In this document: piece after piece, positions 21,257 to 32,415 of the stretch
How the letters are laid out: every line of letters starts with the position of its first letter
Position numbering within the stretch: position 1 is the first letter of the stretch
Position numbers and translations under genes: made by a program
The notes under the pieces: model-generated
Seen by the model: only the letters and a program-made list of their open reading frames with translations
Told to the model about the DNA's origin: nothing
Database searches by the model: none
NCBI RefSeq assembly: GCF_018294505.1
Contig: NC_057811.1
Coordinates: 28,119,132 to 28,183,131 of the forward strand
Direction: 5' to 3'
Source of the DNA: Triticum aestivum
Taxonomy: Eukaryota; Streptophyta; Magnoliopsida; Poales; Poaceae
DNA: 64,000 nt

Positions 21257-22559
21257 GTGGCATTCGAGCCAGGTTTTATGCGTAGATGTTATATGCATGA
21301 GTAGAACACAAGTGAGTTGTGGGCGATACAAGTCATATTGCTTACCAACATGTCATACTTTGGTTCGGCGGTATTGTTGGATGAAGCGGCCTGGACCGAC
21401 ATTACGCATACGCTTACGCTAGACTGGTTCTACCGACGTGCTTTGCACATAGGTGGCTGGCGGGTGTCAGTTTCTCCAACTTTAGTTGAACCGAGTGTGG
21501 CTACGCCCGTTCCTTGAGAAGGTTAAAACGGCACTAACTTGACGAACTATCGTTGTGGTTTTGATGCGTAGGTAAGAACGGTTCTTGCTCAGCCCGTAGC
21601 AGCCACGTAAAACTTGCAACAAAAAAGTAGAGGACATCTAACTTGTTTTTGCAGGGCATGTTGTGATGTGATATGGTCAAGACATGATGCTATATTTTAT
21701 TCTATGAGATGATCATGTTTTGTAACCGAGTTATCGGCAACTGGCAGGAGCCATATGGTTGTGGCTTTATTGTATGCAATGCAATCGCCCTGTAATTGCT
21801 TTACTTTATCATTAGGCGGTAGCGATAGTCATAGAAGCAATAGTTGGCGAGACGACAACGATGCTACGATGGATATCAAGGTGTCACGCCGGTGACGATG
21901 GTGATCATGACGGTGCTTCGGAGATGGAGATCACAAGCACAAGATGATGATGGCCATATCATATCACTTATATTGATTGCATGTGATGTTTATCTTTTAT
22001 GCATCTTATTTTGCTTTGATTGATGGTAGCATTATAAGATGATCTCTCACTAAATTTCAAGATAAAAGTGTTCTCCCTGAGTATGCACCGTTGGCCAAGT
22101 TCGTCGTGCCGAGACACCACGTGATGATCGGGTGTGATAAGCTCTACGTTCATCTACAACGGGTGCAAGCCAGTTTTGAACACGTAGAATACTCGGGTTA
22201 AACTTGACGAGCCTAGCATATGCAGATATGGCCTCGGAACACTGAGACCGAATGGTCTAGCATGAATCATATAGAAGATATGATCAACATAGTGATGTTC
22301 ACCATTGAAAACTAATCCATCTCACGTGATGATCGGACATGGTTTAGTTGATATGGATCACGTGATCACTCAGATGATTAGAGGGATGTCTATCTAAGTG
22401 GGAGTTCTTTAATAATTTGATTAACTGTACTTTAATTTATCATGAACTTAGTCCTGGTAGTATTAGCATATCTATGTTGTAGATCAATAGCTCGCGATGT
22501 AGCTCCCCGTTTATTTTGATATGTTCCTAAGAGAAAACTATGTTGAAAAATGTTAGTAG
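21257..22559 (+). other. PBS and untranslated leader of copy A
   Basis: It begins with the PBS at about 21258-21271. It then has ~1.2 kb of non-coding leader that is strongly conserved with copy B (50870-52101 on the minus strand). Such a long conserved leader fits the known packaging and dimerisation role of Copia leaders. Confidence 0.7.
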
Positions 22560-23440
22560 CAATGATGCGGGCTAGCTCCGTAATCTAAGGTTTATCCTCA
22601 TTGCTGCACAGAAGAATTCTGTCCTTGATGCACCGCTAGGTGACAGACCGATTGCAGGAGCAAAAGCAGACGTTATGAACGTTTGGCAAGATCGATATGA
22701 TGACTACTTGATAGTTTAGTGCACCATGCTTTACGGCTTAGAACCGGGACTTCAAAAATGTTTTGATCGCCACGGAGCATGTAAGTTGTTCCAAGAGTTG
22801 AAATTGGTATTTCATACTCATGCCCATGTCGAGAGGTATGAGACCTCTGACTGTACTTTGCCTACAAGATGGAGGAGAATAGCTCAACCAGTGAGCATAT
22901 GTTCAGAATATCTGAGTACTACAATCGCTTGAATCAAGTGGGAGTTAATCTTCCAGATAAGATAGTGATTGACAAGGTTCTCTAGTCACTATCGCCGAGT
23001 TACTAGAACTTCGTAATGAACTACAATATGCAAGGGATAACAGAAAAAATTCTCAAGCTCTTCGCAATGCTAAAATCGACGAAGGTAGAAATCAAGAAAG
23101 AGCATCAAGTGTTGATGGTTAACAAGACCACTAGTTTCAAGAAAAGGGCAAAGGGAAGAAGGGGAATTTCAAAGAAGAACGGCAAGCAAGTTGCTTCTCA
23201 AGTGAAGAAACCCAAGTCTGGACCTAAGCCTGAGACTGAGTGCTTCTACTGCAAAGGGACTGGTCACTGGAAGCGGAACTGCCCCAAGTATTTGGCGGAT
23301 AAGAAGGATGGCAAAGTGAACAAAGGTATATTTGATATACATGTTATTGATGTGTACTTTACTAGTGTTTATAGCAATTCCTCAGTATTTGATACTAGTT
23401 CAGTTGCTAAGATTAGTAACTCGAAACAGGAGTTGTAGAA
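22560..23440 (+). pseudogene. Gag of copy A (decayed, zinc knuckle intact)
   Basis: Frame pieces follow the Angela Gag: HCCIG-type stretches are broken, but MLYGLEPGLQKCFDRHGACK and MNYNMQGITEKILKLFAMLK are clear. A basic region precedes the retroviral zinc knuckle CFYCKGTGHWKRNC (about 23241-23282), with all four CCHC ligands kept. Stops and frameshifts near 22700, 22935 and 22985 break the frame, and the usual start codon region is altered. Confidence 0.8.
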
Positions 23441-26130
23441 TGAACAGAGACTAGTTAAGGGTGAAGTGACGATGTGTGTTGGAAGTGATTCCAAGATTGA
23501 TATGATCATCATCGCACACTCCCTATACTTTCGGGATTAGTGTTGAACCTAAATAAGTGTTATTTGGTGTTTGCGTTGAGCATGAATATGATTTGATCAT
23601 GTTTATTGCAATACAGTTATTCATTTAAGTTAGAGAACAATTGTTGTTCTGTTTACATCAATAAAACCTTCTATGGTCATACACACCAACGAAAATGGTT
23701 TGTTGGATCTCGATCGTAGTGATACACATATTCATGATATTGAAGCCAAAAGATGCAAAGTTAATAATGATAGTGCAACTTATTTGTGGCACTGCCGTTT
23801 AGGTCATATTGGTGTAAAGCGCATGAAGAAACTCCATGCTGATGGGATTTTTGAATCACTTGATTATGAATCACTTGATGCTTGCGAACAATGCCTTATG
23901 GGCAAGATGACTAAAACTCCGTTCTCCGGAACAATGGAGCAAGCAACTGCCTTATTGGAAATAATACCTACTGATGTATGCGATCCGATGAGTGTTGAGG
24001 CTCGCGGCGGGTATCATTATTTTCTGACCTTCACAGATGATTTGAGCAGATATGGGAATATCTACTTGATGAAACATAAGTCTGAAACATTTGAAAAGTT
24101 CATATAATTTCAGAGTGAAGTGGAAATCATCGTAACAAGAAAATAAAGTTTCTACGATCTGATCGTAGAGGAGAATATTTGAGTTACGAGTTTGGTCTTC
24201 ATTTAAAACAATGCGAAATAGTTTCACAAGTCACGCCACCTGGAGCACCACAGCGTAATGGTGTGCCCGAACATCGTAACCATACTTTATTAGATATGGT
24301 GCAATCTATGATGTCTCTTACCGATTTACCACTATCGTTTTGGGGTTATGCATTAGAGACAGCTGCATTCACGATTAATAGGGCACCATCTAAATCCGTT
24401 GAGATGACACCATATGAACTATGGTTTGGCAAGAAACCAAAGTTGTCATTTCTTAAAATTTGGGGTTGTGATGGATATGTGAAAAAGTTTCATCCTGATA
24501 AGCTCAAACCCAAATCGGAGAAATATGTCTCATAGGATACCCAAAGGAGACAGTTGGGTACACCTTCTATCACAGATCCGAAGGCAAAACATTCGTTGCT
24601 AAGAATGGATCCTTTCTAGAGAAGGAGTTTCTCTCGAAAGAAGTGAGTGGGAGGAAAGTAGAACTTGATGAGGTAACTGTACCTGCTCCCTTATTGGAAA
24701 GTAGTTCATCACAGAAATCTGTTCCTGTGACTCCTACACCAATTAGCGAGGAAGCTAATGATGATGATCATGTAACTTCAGATCAAGTTACTACCGAACC
24801 TCGTAGGTCAACCAGAGTGAGATCCGCACCAGAGTGGTACGGTAATCCTGTTCTGGAGGTCATGTTACTTGACCATGACGAACCTACAAACTATGAGGAA
24901 GCGATGATGAGCCAAGATTCCGCGAAATGGCTTGAGGCCATGAAATCTGAGATGGGATCCATGTATGAGAACAAAGTGTGGACTTTGGTTGACTTGCCCG
25001 ATGATCGGCAAGCCATAGAAAATAAATGGATCTTCAAGAGGAAGACGGATGCTGATAGTAGTGTCACTATGTACAAAGCTGTACTTGTCGAAAAAGTTTT
25101 TGACAAGGTTCAAGGTGTTGACTACGATGAGATTTTCTCACTCGTAGCGATGCTTAAGTCTGTCTGAATCATGTTAGCAAATTGCCACATTTTATGAAAT
25201 CTGGCAAACGGATATCAAAACTGCATTCCTGAATGGATTTCTGGAAGAAGAGTTGTATATGATACAACCAGAAGGTTTTGTCGATCCAAAGGGAGCTAAC
25301 AAAATGTGCAAGCTCCAGCGATCCATCTATGGACTGGTGCAAGCATCTAGGAGTTGGAATATACGCTTTGGTGAGTTGATCAAAGCATATAGTTTTATAT
25401 AGACTTGTGGTGAAGCCTGTATTTACAAGAAAGTGAGTGGGAGCACTACAACATTTCTGATAAGTATATGTGAATGACATATTGTTGATCGGAAATAATG
25501 TAGAATTTTTTCTGGAAAGCATAAAGGAGTATTTGAAAGGAGTTTTTCAAAGAAAGACCTCGGTGAAGTTGCTTACATATTGAGCATCAAGATCTATAGA
25601 GATAGATCAAGACGCTTGATAATTTTTTTGAATGAATACATACCTTGACATGTTTTTGAAGTAGTTCAAAATGGAATAGTCAAAGAAAGAGTTCTTGCCT
25701 ATGTTGCAAGGTGTGAAGTTGAGTAAGACTCAAAGCCCGACCACGGCAGAAGATAGAAAGAGAATGAAAGTCATTCCATATGCCTCAGCCATAGGTTCTA
25801 TAAAGTATGCCATGCTGTGTACCAGATATATCGTATACCCTACACTGAGTTTGGCAAGGGAGTACAATAGTGATCTAGGAGTAGATCACTAGACATCGGT
25901 CAAAATTATCCTTAGTGGAATAAGGATATGTTTCTCGATTATGGAGGTGACAAAAGGTTCGTCGTAAAGAGTTATGTCAATGCAAGCTTTGACATAGATC
26001 TGGATGACTCTAAGTCTCAATCTAGATACATATTGAAAGTTGGAGCAATTAGCTAGAGTAGCTCCGTGCAGAGCATTGTTGACATACAAATTTGCATAAT
26101 ACATATGGATCTAAATTTGGCAGACCCGTT
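23441..26130 (+). pseudogene. Pol of copy A: integrase and partial reverse transcriptase
   Basis: After a decayed protease region, the HHCC zinc finger of integrase is clear (LWHCRLGHIGVKRM ... CEQCLMGK, about 23790-23910). The core follows with TDVCDP and FTDDLSRYG; a frameshift near 24105-24180 breaks it before the acidic residue region. LPLSFWGYALETAAFTINRA and PYELWFGKKPKLSFLK follow. RT begins at about 24900 (AKWLEAMKSEMGSMYENKVW, NKWIFKRK). The active-site box at 25464-25481 reads VYVNDI instead of YVDDI. RNase H is largely deleted between about 26035 and 26085. Many stops are present. Confidence 0.85.
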
Positions 26131-26319
26131 GACTAATTTTCTCTTTGGGTGTTAATCATATAGCGATGTGAACTAAATTATTGACTCTAGTAAAACCTTT
26201 GAGTGTTGGTCACATGACGATGTGAACTATGGGTGTTAATCACATGATGATGTAAACTATTGGTGTTAAATCACATGGCGATGTGAACTAGATTACTGAC
26301 TCTAGTGCAAGTGGGAGAC

Positions 26320-28058
26320 TGAAGGAAATATGCCCTAGAGGCAATAATAAATTTATTATTTATTTCCTTATTTCATGATAAATGTTTATTATTCATGCTA
26401 GAATTGTATTAACCGGAAACTTAGTACATGTGTGAATACATAGACAAACAGAGTGTCACTAGTATGCCTCTACTTGACTAGCTCGTTGAATCAAAGATGG
26501 TTAAGTTTCCTAGCCATAGACATGAGTTGTCATTTGATTAACGGGATCACATCATTAGGAGAATGATGTGATTGACTTGACCCATTCCGTTAGCTTAGCA
26601 CTTGATAGTTTAGTATGTTGCTATTGCTTTCTTCATGACTTATACATGTTCCTATGACTATGAGATTATGCAACTCCCGTTTACCGGAGGAACACTTTGT
26701 GTGCTACCAAACGTCACAACGTAACTGGGTGATTATAAAGGTGCTCTTAAGGTGTCTCCGAAGGTACTTGTTGAGTTGGCGTATTTCGAGATTAGGATTT
26801 GTCACTCCGATAGTCGGAGAGGTATCTCTGGGCCCACTCGGTAATACACATCACTATAAGCCTTGCAAGCATTGTAACTAAAGAGTTAGTTGCGGGATGA
26901 TGTATTACGGAAAAAGTAAAGAGACTTGCCGGTAACAAGATTGAACTAGGTATTGAGATACCGACGATCGAATCTCGGGCAAGTACCATACCGATGACAA
27001 AGGGAACAACGTGTGTTGTTATGCGGTTTGACCGATAAAGATCTTCGTAGAATATGTGGGAGCCAATAGGAGCATCCAGGTTCCGCTATTGGTTATTGAC
27101 CGGAGACGTGTCTCGGTCATGTCTACATAGTTCTCAAACCCATAGGATCCGCACGCTTAAAGTTCTGTGATGATTCGTATTATGAGTTTATATGTTTTGA
27201 TGTACCGAAGGTAGTTCGGAGTCCCAGATGAGATCGGGGAGATGACAAGGAGTCTCGAAATGGTCGAGACGTAAAGATCAATATATTGTACGACTATATT
27301 CGGACATCAGAAAGGTTCCGAGTGATTCGGGTATTTTTTGGAGTACCGGGGAAGTTACGGGAATACGGGAGTACATATGGGCCTTAATGGGCTTTAGGGG
27401 AAAAAGAGGAGAAGCCACGAGGGCTGGCCGCGCACCCCCATGGGCCTAGTCCGAATTGGACTAGGGGAGGGGCTGCGCCCCCTCTTTCCTTCTCCTCCCC
27501 CTCTCCTTCCTTCCCCCCTCCTAGTGGGACTAGGAAAGGGGAGTCCTACTCCCACTAGGAGGAGGACTCCTCCTCCAGGCGCGCCCTCTAGGGCCGGCCG
27601 GCCTCCCCCCTTGCTCCTATATATACGGGGGCAGGCGGGCAACCCAAGACACACAAGTTGATCTATTGATCTATTCCAGCCGTGTGCGGTGCCCCCCTCC
27701 ACCATATTCCACCTCGGTCATATCGTAGCGGTGCTTAGGTGAAGCCCTGCGTCGGTAACAACATTATCACCGTCACCACGCCGTCATGCTGACGGAACAC
27801 TCCCGTGAAGCTCTGCTGGATCAGAGTTCACGAGACGTCATCGAGTTGAACGTGTGCTGAACTCGGAGGTGCCGTACGTTCGGTACTTGGATCGGTCGGA
27901 TCGTGAAGACGTACGACTACATCAACCGCGTTGTGCTAACGCTTCCGCTTTCGGTCTACGAGGGTACGTGGACAAACACTCTCCCCTCTCGTTGCTATGC
28001 ATCACCATGATCCTGCGTGTGCGTAGGAATTTTTTCGAAATTACTACGTTCCTCAAAA
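26320..28058 (+). repeat. 3' LTR of Angela-type copy A
   Basis: 1739 bp, preceded by the polypurine tract at 26309-26319. The last bases read CTCAAAA where the 5' LTR has CTCAACA, a single change in the terminal inverted repeat. Confidence 0.95.
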
Positions 28059-28063
28059 TGAAA

Positions 28064-28440
28064 TTCATTCCCATCTCTTGCATGGGACCTAGAAATTCAC
28101 CCAAGGACAAACATGTGATTTTCAACCAACTTTAGTGCGTTGGAGCATGTGCTTGTAGTTCAAATTTGAATTATGCACATAAAATGCCTAGAAAAACCCA
28201 GTTAATGTATAAAAAAGCCCAAACAAACCCTGAAAAATTTGTTCCCATTTCTTCCATGGGACCTAAGCATGCATTGAAGGACACAGATTTGATTTTTCAA
28301 CCAATTTGTATGCACCGGAGCATGTGCATGTAGTTTAATTTTGAATTGTGCACCTGAAATGGCTAGAAAACCAGTTTAATGTATGAAATGTCCAAACGAA
28401 CCCTAAATAATTCTAATTCTTTTACGACACACATACAGTT
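28064..28440. repeat. Right end of the 504-bp tandem array
   Basis: The sequence picks up the interrupted monomer ('ttcattcccatctcttgcatggg') and runs into one more, rearranged monomer that is shorter and more diverged. Similarity fades by about 28440. Confidence 0.8.
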
Positions 28441-29079
28441 GCATGTTCACTATAGATAAAAGGTCTAACAATTCAAACACCATCCATTGCCGCTGTGACC
28501 CCATTTTGTAATTCAAATCAAGTAGATCCCACACAGTTTATTCTCACCAACCGTGTGAGATGTAATACAAAACATCTTGGAGCACCGTCGGTGTATAGTA
28601 CGCCTATGGCTTACGCGAGAAGGTGCGTCGGCTACAGTCCACAGCCGGCATGTCAAGCACACTAGCTCGCTCCCCCAAAACTACTGCCTCTGCATCCCTC
28701 GCAATCTCGAAAATATCTACCGCCTGGAAGGTTTTAATGTTTGATAGCACACGATTAGTATGTGCGGACCATGTGCGTTGTTTGTTACTCCCGCTCTGCT
28801 TTAGTCCCTTGATTCAAATTTTTAGTAGTCCCGGCATTTTACTCCCGCCTCTGCATCCCTCGCAATCACAAAAATATCTGCTCGCCCTTGATCCAAATTT
28901 TCAGTAGCCCCGCCTTGTTACTCCCGCCTAGTAAAATTTTCAGTTGCCGCAGTATTTCCTCAAACACAACCTCCGCTCACACAGACACACACAACCCTCG
29001 AAACCATTGGTAGGTCGCCGCCATCGCCGGCGCCTCCATCCTCAACCTCTGCCTATGTGCCGGGGAGCTCGAGTAGCCA
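28441..29079 (+). promoter_or_regulatory. 5' region of the AP2/ERF gene
   Basis: No coding sequence is visible. A ~35-bp phrase 'cctctgcatccctcgcaatc' with following 'aaaatatct' occurs at about 28685 and 28850, and 'ttactcccgc' recurs three times. The last ~130 bases are C/A-rich, like a grass 5' leader. I did not find a convincing TATA box. Confidence 0.35.
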
Positions 29080-29898
29080 ATGGCCAAAAAGAGGTTTATC
29101 GCGGCCTTTTCGCCCAACGCCGGTGAGGTGGCCGCCGAGGTGTCCCCATCGTCCTCCGCGGGCCCGATCCGCCGTCGCCGGTCCCCCGATCCGCCCACCG
29201 CCGCGCCCCTATGCCGGTTCGAGGACTTCCCCGTCCCTCCTCGGACCCGGCAGCCGACGAAGTCCTACCTCGGGGTCCGGCAGCGGCGGTGGGTGACGTG
29301 GGTCGCCGAGATTACAGATCGAGAGACCCACGCCCGCCGGTGGCTCGGTAGCTTCCACTCGGCCGAGCTCGCGGCCATGGAGTACGACCGCTGGCAGGTC
29401 CGCTACCACGGTGCGGTGGCTAGGCTCAATTGCCCCTTCGGCACACGTCCGGTCGACCTCGTTCCGCCGAAGCCAGGGGTGGTGAGCTCGGCTATGGAGC
29501 GGGAGGACCGCGAGGCGTGGGAGCGTCTCGAGGCCAAGGTCGCCGACGAGGCCTACATGCAAGAGCTCCGCTCGCAGCACTCGGAGCTCGTGGAGGCGGA
29601 GCGGGCGATCTTTGCCGGCGCGGAGGGCGGCGAGGTTATCGCGCTCTCCTCCGATGAAGAGATCGAAGGCGGCAAGGATGGCGGCGAGGTTATCGCGCTC
29701 TCCTCTAATGACGAGGTCGACGGCGGCGGCGACGGCGGCGCGGAGGGCGTCGAGGTGGGCCCTGAGGACGAGGAGATCGACATCGACGAGGGGAGGAGTG
29801 CCTTCCCCAACGACCCCGACGACGGTACTGGCCCGGACCCGGCTCGCGGCACACCGTACATGACGAGGAAGGATTGGCTTGACCTCTACTTCGACTGA
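29080..29898 (+). CDS. AP2/ERF-type transcription factor, divergent
   Basis: An intact 272-residue frame with no intron. After a basic, Ser/Pro-rich N-terminus (SAGPIRRRRSPDPP) comes one AP2/ERF DNA-binding domain at residues 63-120: YLGVRQRRWVTWVAEI, RRWLGSFHSAELAAMEYDRW, then GAVARLNCPFG. The family signature WGxWVAEIR is altered (WVTWVAEIT), and YDRAA is YDRW, so binding to the usual GCC-box is uncertain. Residues 131-180 look helical (AMEREDREAWERLEAKVADE). The C-terminus is acidic, with an 18-residue tandem repeat (GGEVIALSSDEEIEGGKD, then GGEVIALSSNDEVDGGGD, residues 183-218), and ends KDWLDLYFD. Acidic tails often activate transcription. Codon use is GC3-rich. It has a single AP2 domain, so it is not of the two-domain AP2 class. 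Confidence 0.85.
   Translation: MAKKRFIAAFSPNAGEVAAEVSPSSSAGPIRRRRSPDPPTAAPLCRFEDFPVPPRTRQPTKSYLGVRQRRWVTWVAEITDRETHARRWLGSFHSAELAAMEYDRWQVRYHGAVARLNCPFGTRPVDLVPPKPGVVSSAMEREDREAWERLEAKVADEAYMQELRSQHSELVEAERAIFAGAEGGEVIALSSDEEIEGGKDGGEVIALSSNDEVDGGGDGGAEGVEVGPEDEEIDIDEGRSAFPNDPDDGTGPDPARGTPYMTRKDWLDLYFD
29626..29733 (+). repeat. 54-bp tandem duplication in the AP2/ERF coding region
   Basis: Two 54-bp units (29626-29679 and 29680-29733) encode the repeated GGEVIALSS acidic module. A third, shorter echo (GGAEGVEV) follows. Confidence 0.8.
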
Positions 29899-30423
29899 AA
29901 GTAGTTTAGCTTAGTTTAAATTTATGTTTTATGTTCGGTTATGCAAAACTATCTATGTTTATGTTTGAATGCATGCTACTTTCGGTTGAACCTGCTTTGA
30001 ACTTGATCAAATTGAAGTTTACAACCTTAAGTTTAAGGGATCGATTAGAAAAGGCCAAAAATTGCTGGAGTATATAGGGGGCCATAGGGGGCCTCTATGG
30101 ATTGGATAGGGCCGTAGGGGGCCTCTTTCGGAGAGAATTACATCATAATGCATCCTACATAGCTGCTTGGATGAATTATGGTACAACTTCAAACTTCGTT
30201 TCACCTGCTTGTTGTATTTAAGGGTTGACAATTCTCCATGAAATTTATTTGCAAGTGATGCTCTTTAGGTAACTTTCAGCCGTTGTAATCCACGGTTCTT
30301 TATTTTAAGCCTTGATACTTGCTTATACCAGGGAAGATAAGGTCTCCACCACAAGCCATTAACCATGTTTAGCTACACATAATCATTATTCAGTTCAGGA
30401 CAACTTGACTGTTGATATGGTTA
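29899..30423. other. 3' flank of the AP2/ERF gene; nothing recognised
   Basis: It is A/T-rich and holds two copies of a phrase 'agggggcctctatgg'-like at about 30080-30125. The short open frames are not supported. Confidence 0.3.
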
Positions 30424-31394
30424 ATCTCTAATATATAACTCGCTGCTCACATTTTGTTTGCTCTGAATGAAATTCTTTGCTCTTACTCTATGAAGAATTG
30501 CATGGAGGCCCATAGAGCATCTACTAGAGCTGGCCATTGGCCAGTAATCCATCAAGGAGGAGTGAGGTTCTCCTCGAGGAAAGACATCGGCGGTGAGGCT
30601 CTCCTCCGGTTATGGAGGGGTGGGCCTGTGTTCACCGTGGAGAAGAGGTCGGTTCTAGAGGAGAAGGGGAGGTGCTGGTTGCAGGGTGCTAGAGCTGAGG
30701 CAGCCACAGGGATGTCCGAGCAGAACAGGCTCATCGACGCCACCTCCCTCACCTTTGCCATTTGCTATTGTGATGTGGACCAATCTAAACAAGTTTGTCG
30801 GTTAGTTTGTCTATTTTTTCAGGGATAAACTTCATTAATCGAAGCAACATATATTGGAGAATGTAGATTCGGCTTTCGTTTCAGTAGCTTTGGCGTCTGG
30901 CGGTACTTGGTTTGGCAGAGCTGTGTGAGTGTCGATCTCCATAAGTTGCCTGATTTTTGCCAGGACGACTCGCTGCGTTCGCGGGTGTCGTTACCTCCTT
31001 GAAGGTTCCTTCATGGTCGCTCCATGTTCTTCGTGTTGCTCCGGATGAAAACTGGATCCTCGGGGTCGGGCGGTGGCGACACTCCAGTGGCATATCCTTC
31101 TTTCAGGCACCAGTTTGGAGTACATGCTTCGTCGGTGTGCGGTTTCACCTCTTCACGGTTCCTAGCTCATGGTGGAGGTCTCGGTGCAGTCCAAGCGATT
31201 GGTCCATCTGTAGTGTGGTTGGTGGTCGATTGGTGGGTGTTGTTGTTCCTAGCCATCCTTGTGTTTGTGTGTTGTGTGTGTGTGGTGGTGACATGTTGTA
31301 TGCAGTTGCATGTATGTTAGTCATTGCTGCGGGATAAGTGTCTTTTCAGTAAATTCTTTTGTTGGCCCGTAGCAACGCACGGTCACTCTACTAG
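30424..31394 (+). mobile_element. Possible small Helitron with captured sequence
   Basis: The right end has a hairpin (ggcccgt ... acggtc, 31364-31384) followed closely by CTAG at 31391-31394, the layout of Helitron 3' ends and the 'cccgtagcaacgcacgg' phrase common in grass genomes. A left end 'tctctaatatataactcg' at about 30424 follows an A, as Helitron 5' ends do. The base after CTAG is G where T is expected, and one hairpin pair is mismatched. The two GC-rich blocks inside (30480-30790, 30950-31210) may be captured gene pieces, but I cannot name them. Confidence 0.3.
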
Positions 31395-31930
31395 GTTTTT
31401 ACAGCGACGGTGCCAGCAAAAAAAGCTGTGGGTTCAAGTGCACTAATCTATCTACAATGTCTTAATTTTTTTTATAAATATGAATAAAACTAAGCTTGCA
31501 GTCAAAAAAATTATAGGGTCAGCTGTCCTCACAGCTTACACATGAAATCGCCACTGGTTTTTGACACCGGTGTAATGCAAAAACAACCGCTCTTATATTG
31601 TAGGACGGAGAGAGTAATATAGTTCTATTTTCACTTTTTTAAACATTTTTATTTAACATGATTAAAGAAAAATAATGCGGGAAATTGCGACTTTGCTTGT
31701 ACTAGTATAGACGATTGTTTATGCAAGCAACATGATAGTAAGACATTAATTATTCGATTCTCCTTGTCTGCTCTGCAAGCAGTAATTAAAGTAATTATTC
31801 TGCAGCTCCATTCGCATCTCAAGCTGGGTATATCCTCCACAAAAAATGACATCTCAAGCAAGCAAAGAAAGGTGTGAACGAGCGCGCATTGCCGCTACAC
31901 AAGACAAGACCCTCGTCGACGGTGCATACG
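31395..31930. other. Intergenic; no gene seen
   Basis: A/T-rich. A phrase 'ggacggagagagta' at about 31603 looks like one end of a Stowaway-type MITE, but no partner end is visible. Confidence 0.3.
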
Positions 31931-32359
31931 CTAGATTGCTGGAATATATAAGAGGCCGCGGAGGGTCTTGCGGTGCGGCGTAAGTGTCGACTCCGTCGGT
32001 GGCGGTGGCGGCGGCGGAAGTGGTGACGATCTCGGAGGCTCCGGCGTCGGCTGCAACCTTCGGAGCCCACCGGAACGCGGCGACGGAGGGCTTTGGTCGT
32101 GACGGTTTCCATCCAGATGAACTGCAATATATATCATCATTATTATCGGCATGCATGATCTGTCCCAGCTAAGGAAATTACTCCTGCTTTATACTAGTAT
32201 TAGGTATTTTTTAGATGAAAAAGAGAAGGAAACATTGAGTTAGTGTAGTTATTACTTACTTTGGGCCGCTGCGGAGCATGCAAGGGAACACCATATGAGA
32301 GCCACCAGTGCCACGACGCGTGCGGTGGAAGAAAAGGAAGAGGAAGAAGAGCGCCCCAT
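31931..32359 (-). CDS. Small predicted secreted peptide/protein, two exons
   Basis: The minus-strand ATG at 32359 lies ~60 bp below a TATA box (ctataaaaagcc, 32427-32416). Exon 1 (32359-32260) encodes a clear signal peptide: MGRSSSSSFSSTARVVALVA, then LIWCSLACSAAAQ. The donor is a consensus GTAAGT; the acceptor is tattgcag before 32121. Exon 2 (32121-31931) joins in frame to give 96 residues, with a Pro-rich region (SPPSPRSGG, PTPEPPRSSPLPPPPPPP) and a stop at 31933-31931. A donor four bases later (GTAATA) would instead give SSGWKPSRPKPSVAAFRWAP..., a longer product with higher GC3 ending near 31854. Both forms would be secreted. It matches no peptide-hormone family I can name. The intron is 138 bp. 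Confidence 0.55.
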
Positions 32360-32415
32360 GATGGATTCCTCTGGCTAGCTCTCGGCGCTTGATCGGATCT
32401 CAGATCTCACCGTGA

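Larger units (their letters stand above)
19520..28058 (+). mobile_element. Copy A: Angela/BARE1-type Ty1-Copia retrotransposon
   Basis: 8.54 kb, with LTRs 19520-21256 and 26320-28058 and a 5-bp target duplication TGAAA (19515-19519 and 28059-28063). Removing element and duplication rejoins the tandem-repeat monomer exactly. A tRNA-Met-type PBS (tggcattcgagcca, one of its usual bases changed) follows the 5' LTR. A polypurine tract (aagtgggagac) precedes the 3' LTR. Domain order is gag, protease region, integrase, RT, RNase H, which is Copia order. The coding region has several stops, an altered RT active site and a deleted RNase H, so it is not autonomous. The two LTRs differ at tens of positions by eye, so the insertion is not very recent. 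Confidence 0.95.

Noticed and set aside
30454..30828. 124-codon frame as a host gene
   Set aside because: No recognisable domain, codon use unconvincing, and the opposite strand is equally open; treated as possible Helitron cargo instead.
31590..31625. Stowaway-type MITE
   Set aside because: Only one end-like phrase (ggacggagagagta) is present; no inverted partner or TA duplication could be paired with it.
31819..32127. Peptide motif LRRRVPVGSEGCSRRR, reminiscent of the RxVPxG core of CLE peptides
   Set aside because: It lies in the third frame of exon 2, which neither visible splice donor connects to the signal peptide, and the rest of the CLE motif (PxHH/N) is missing.
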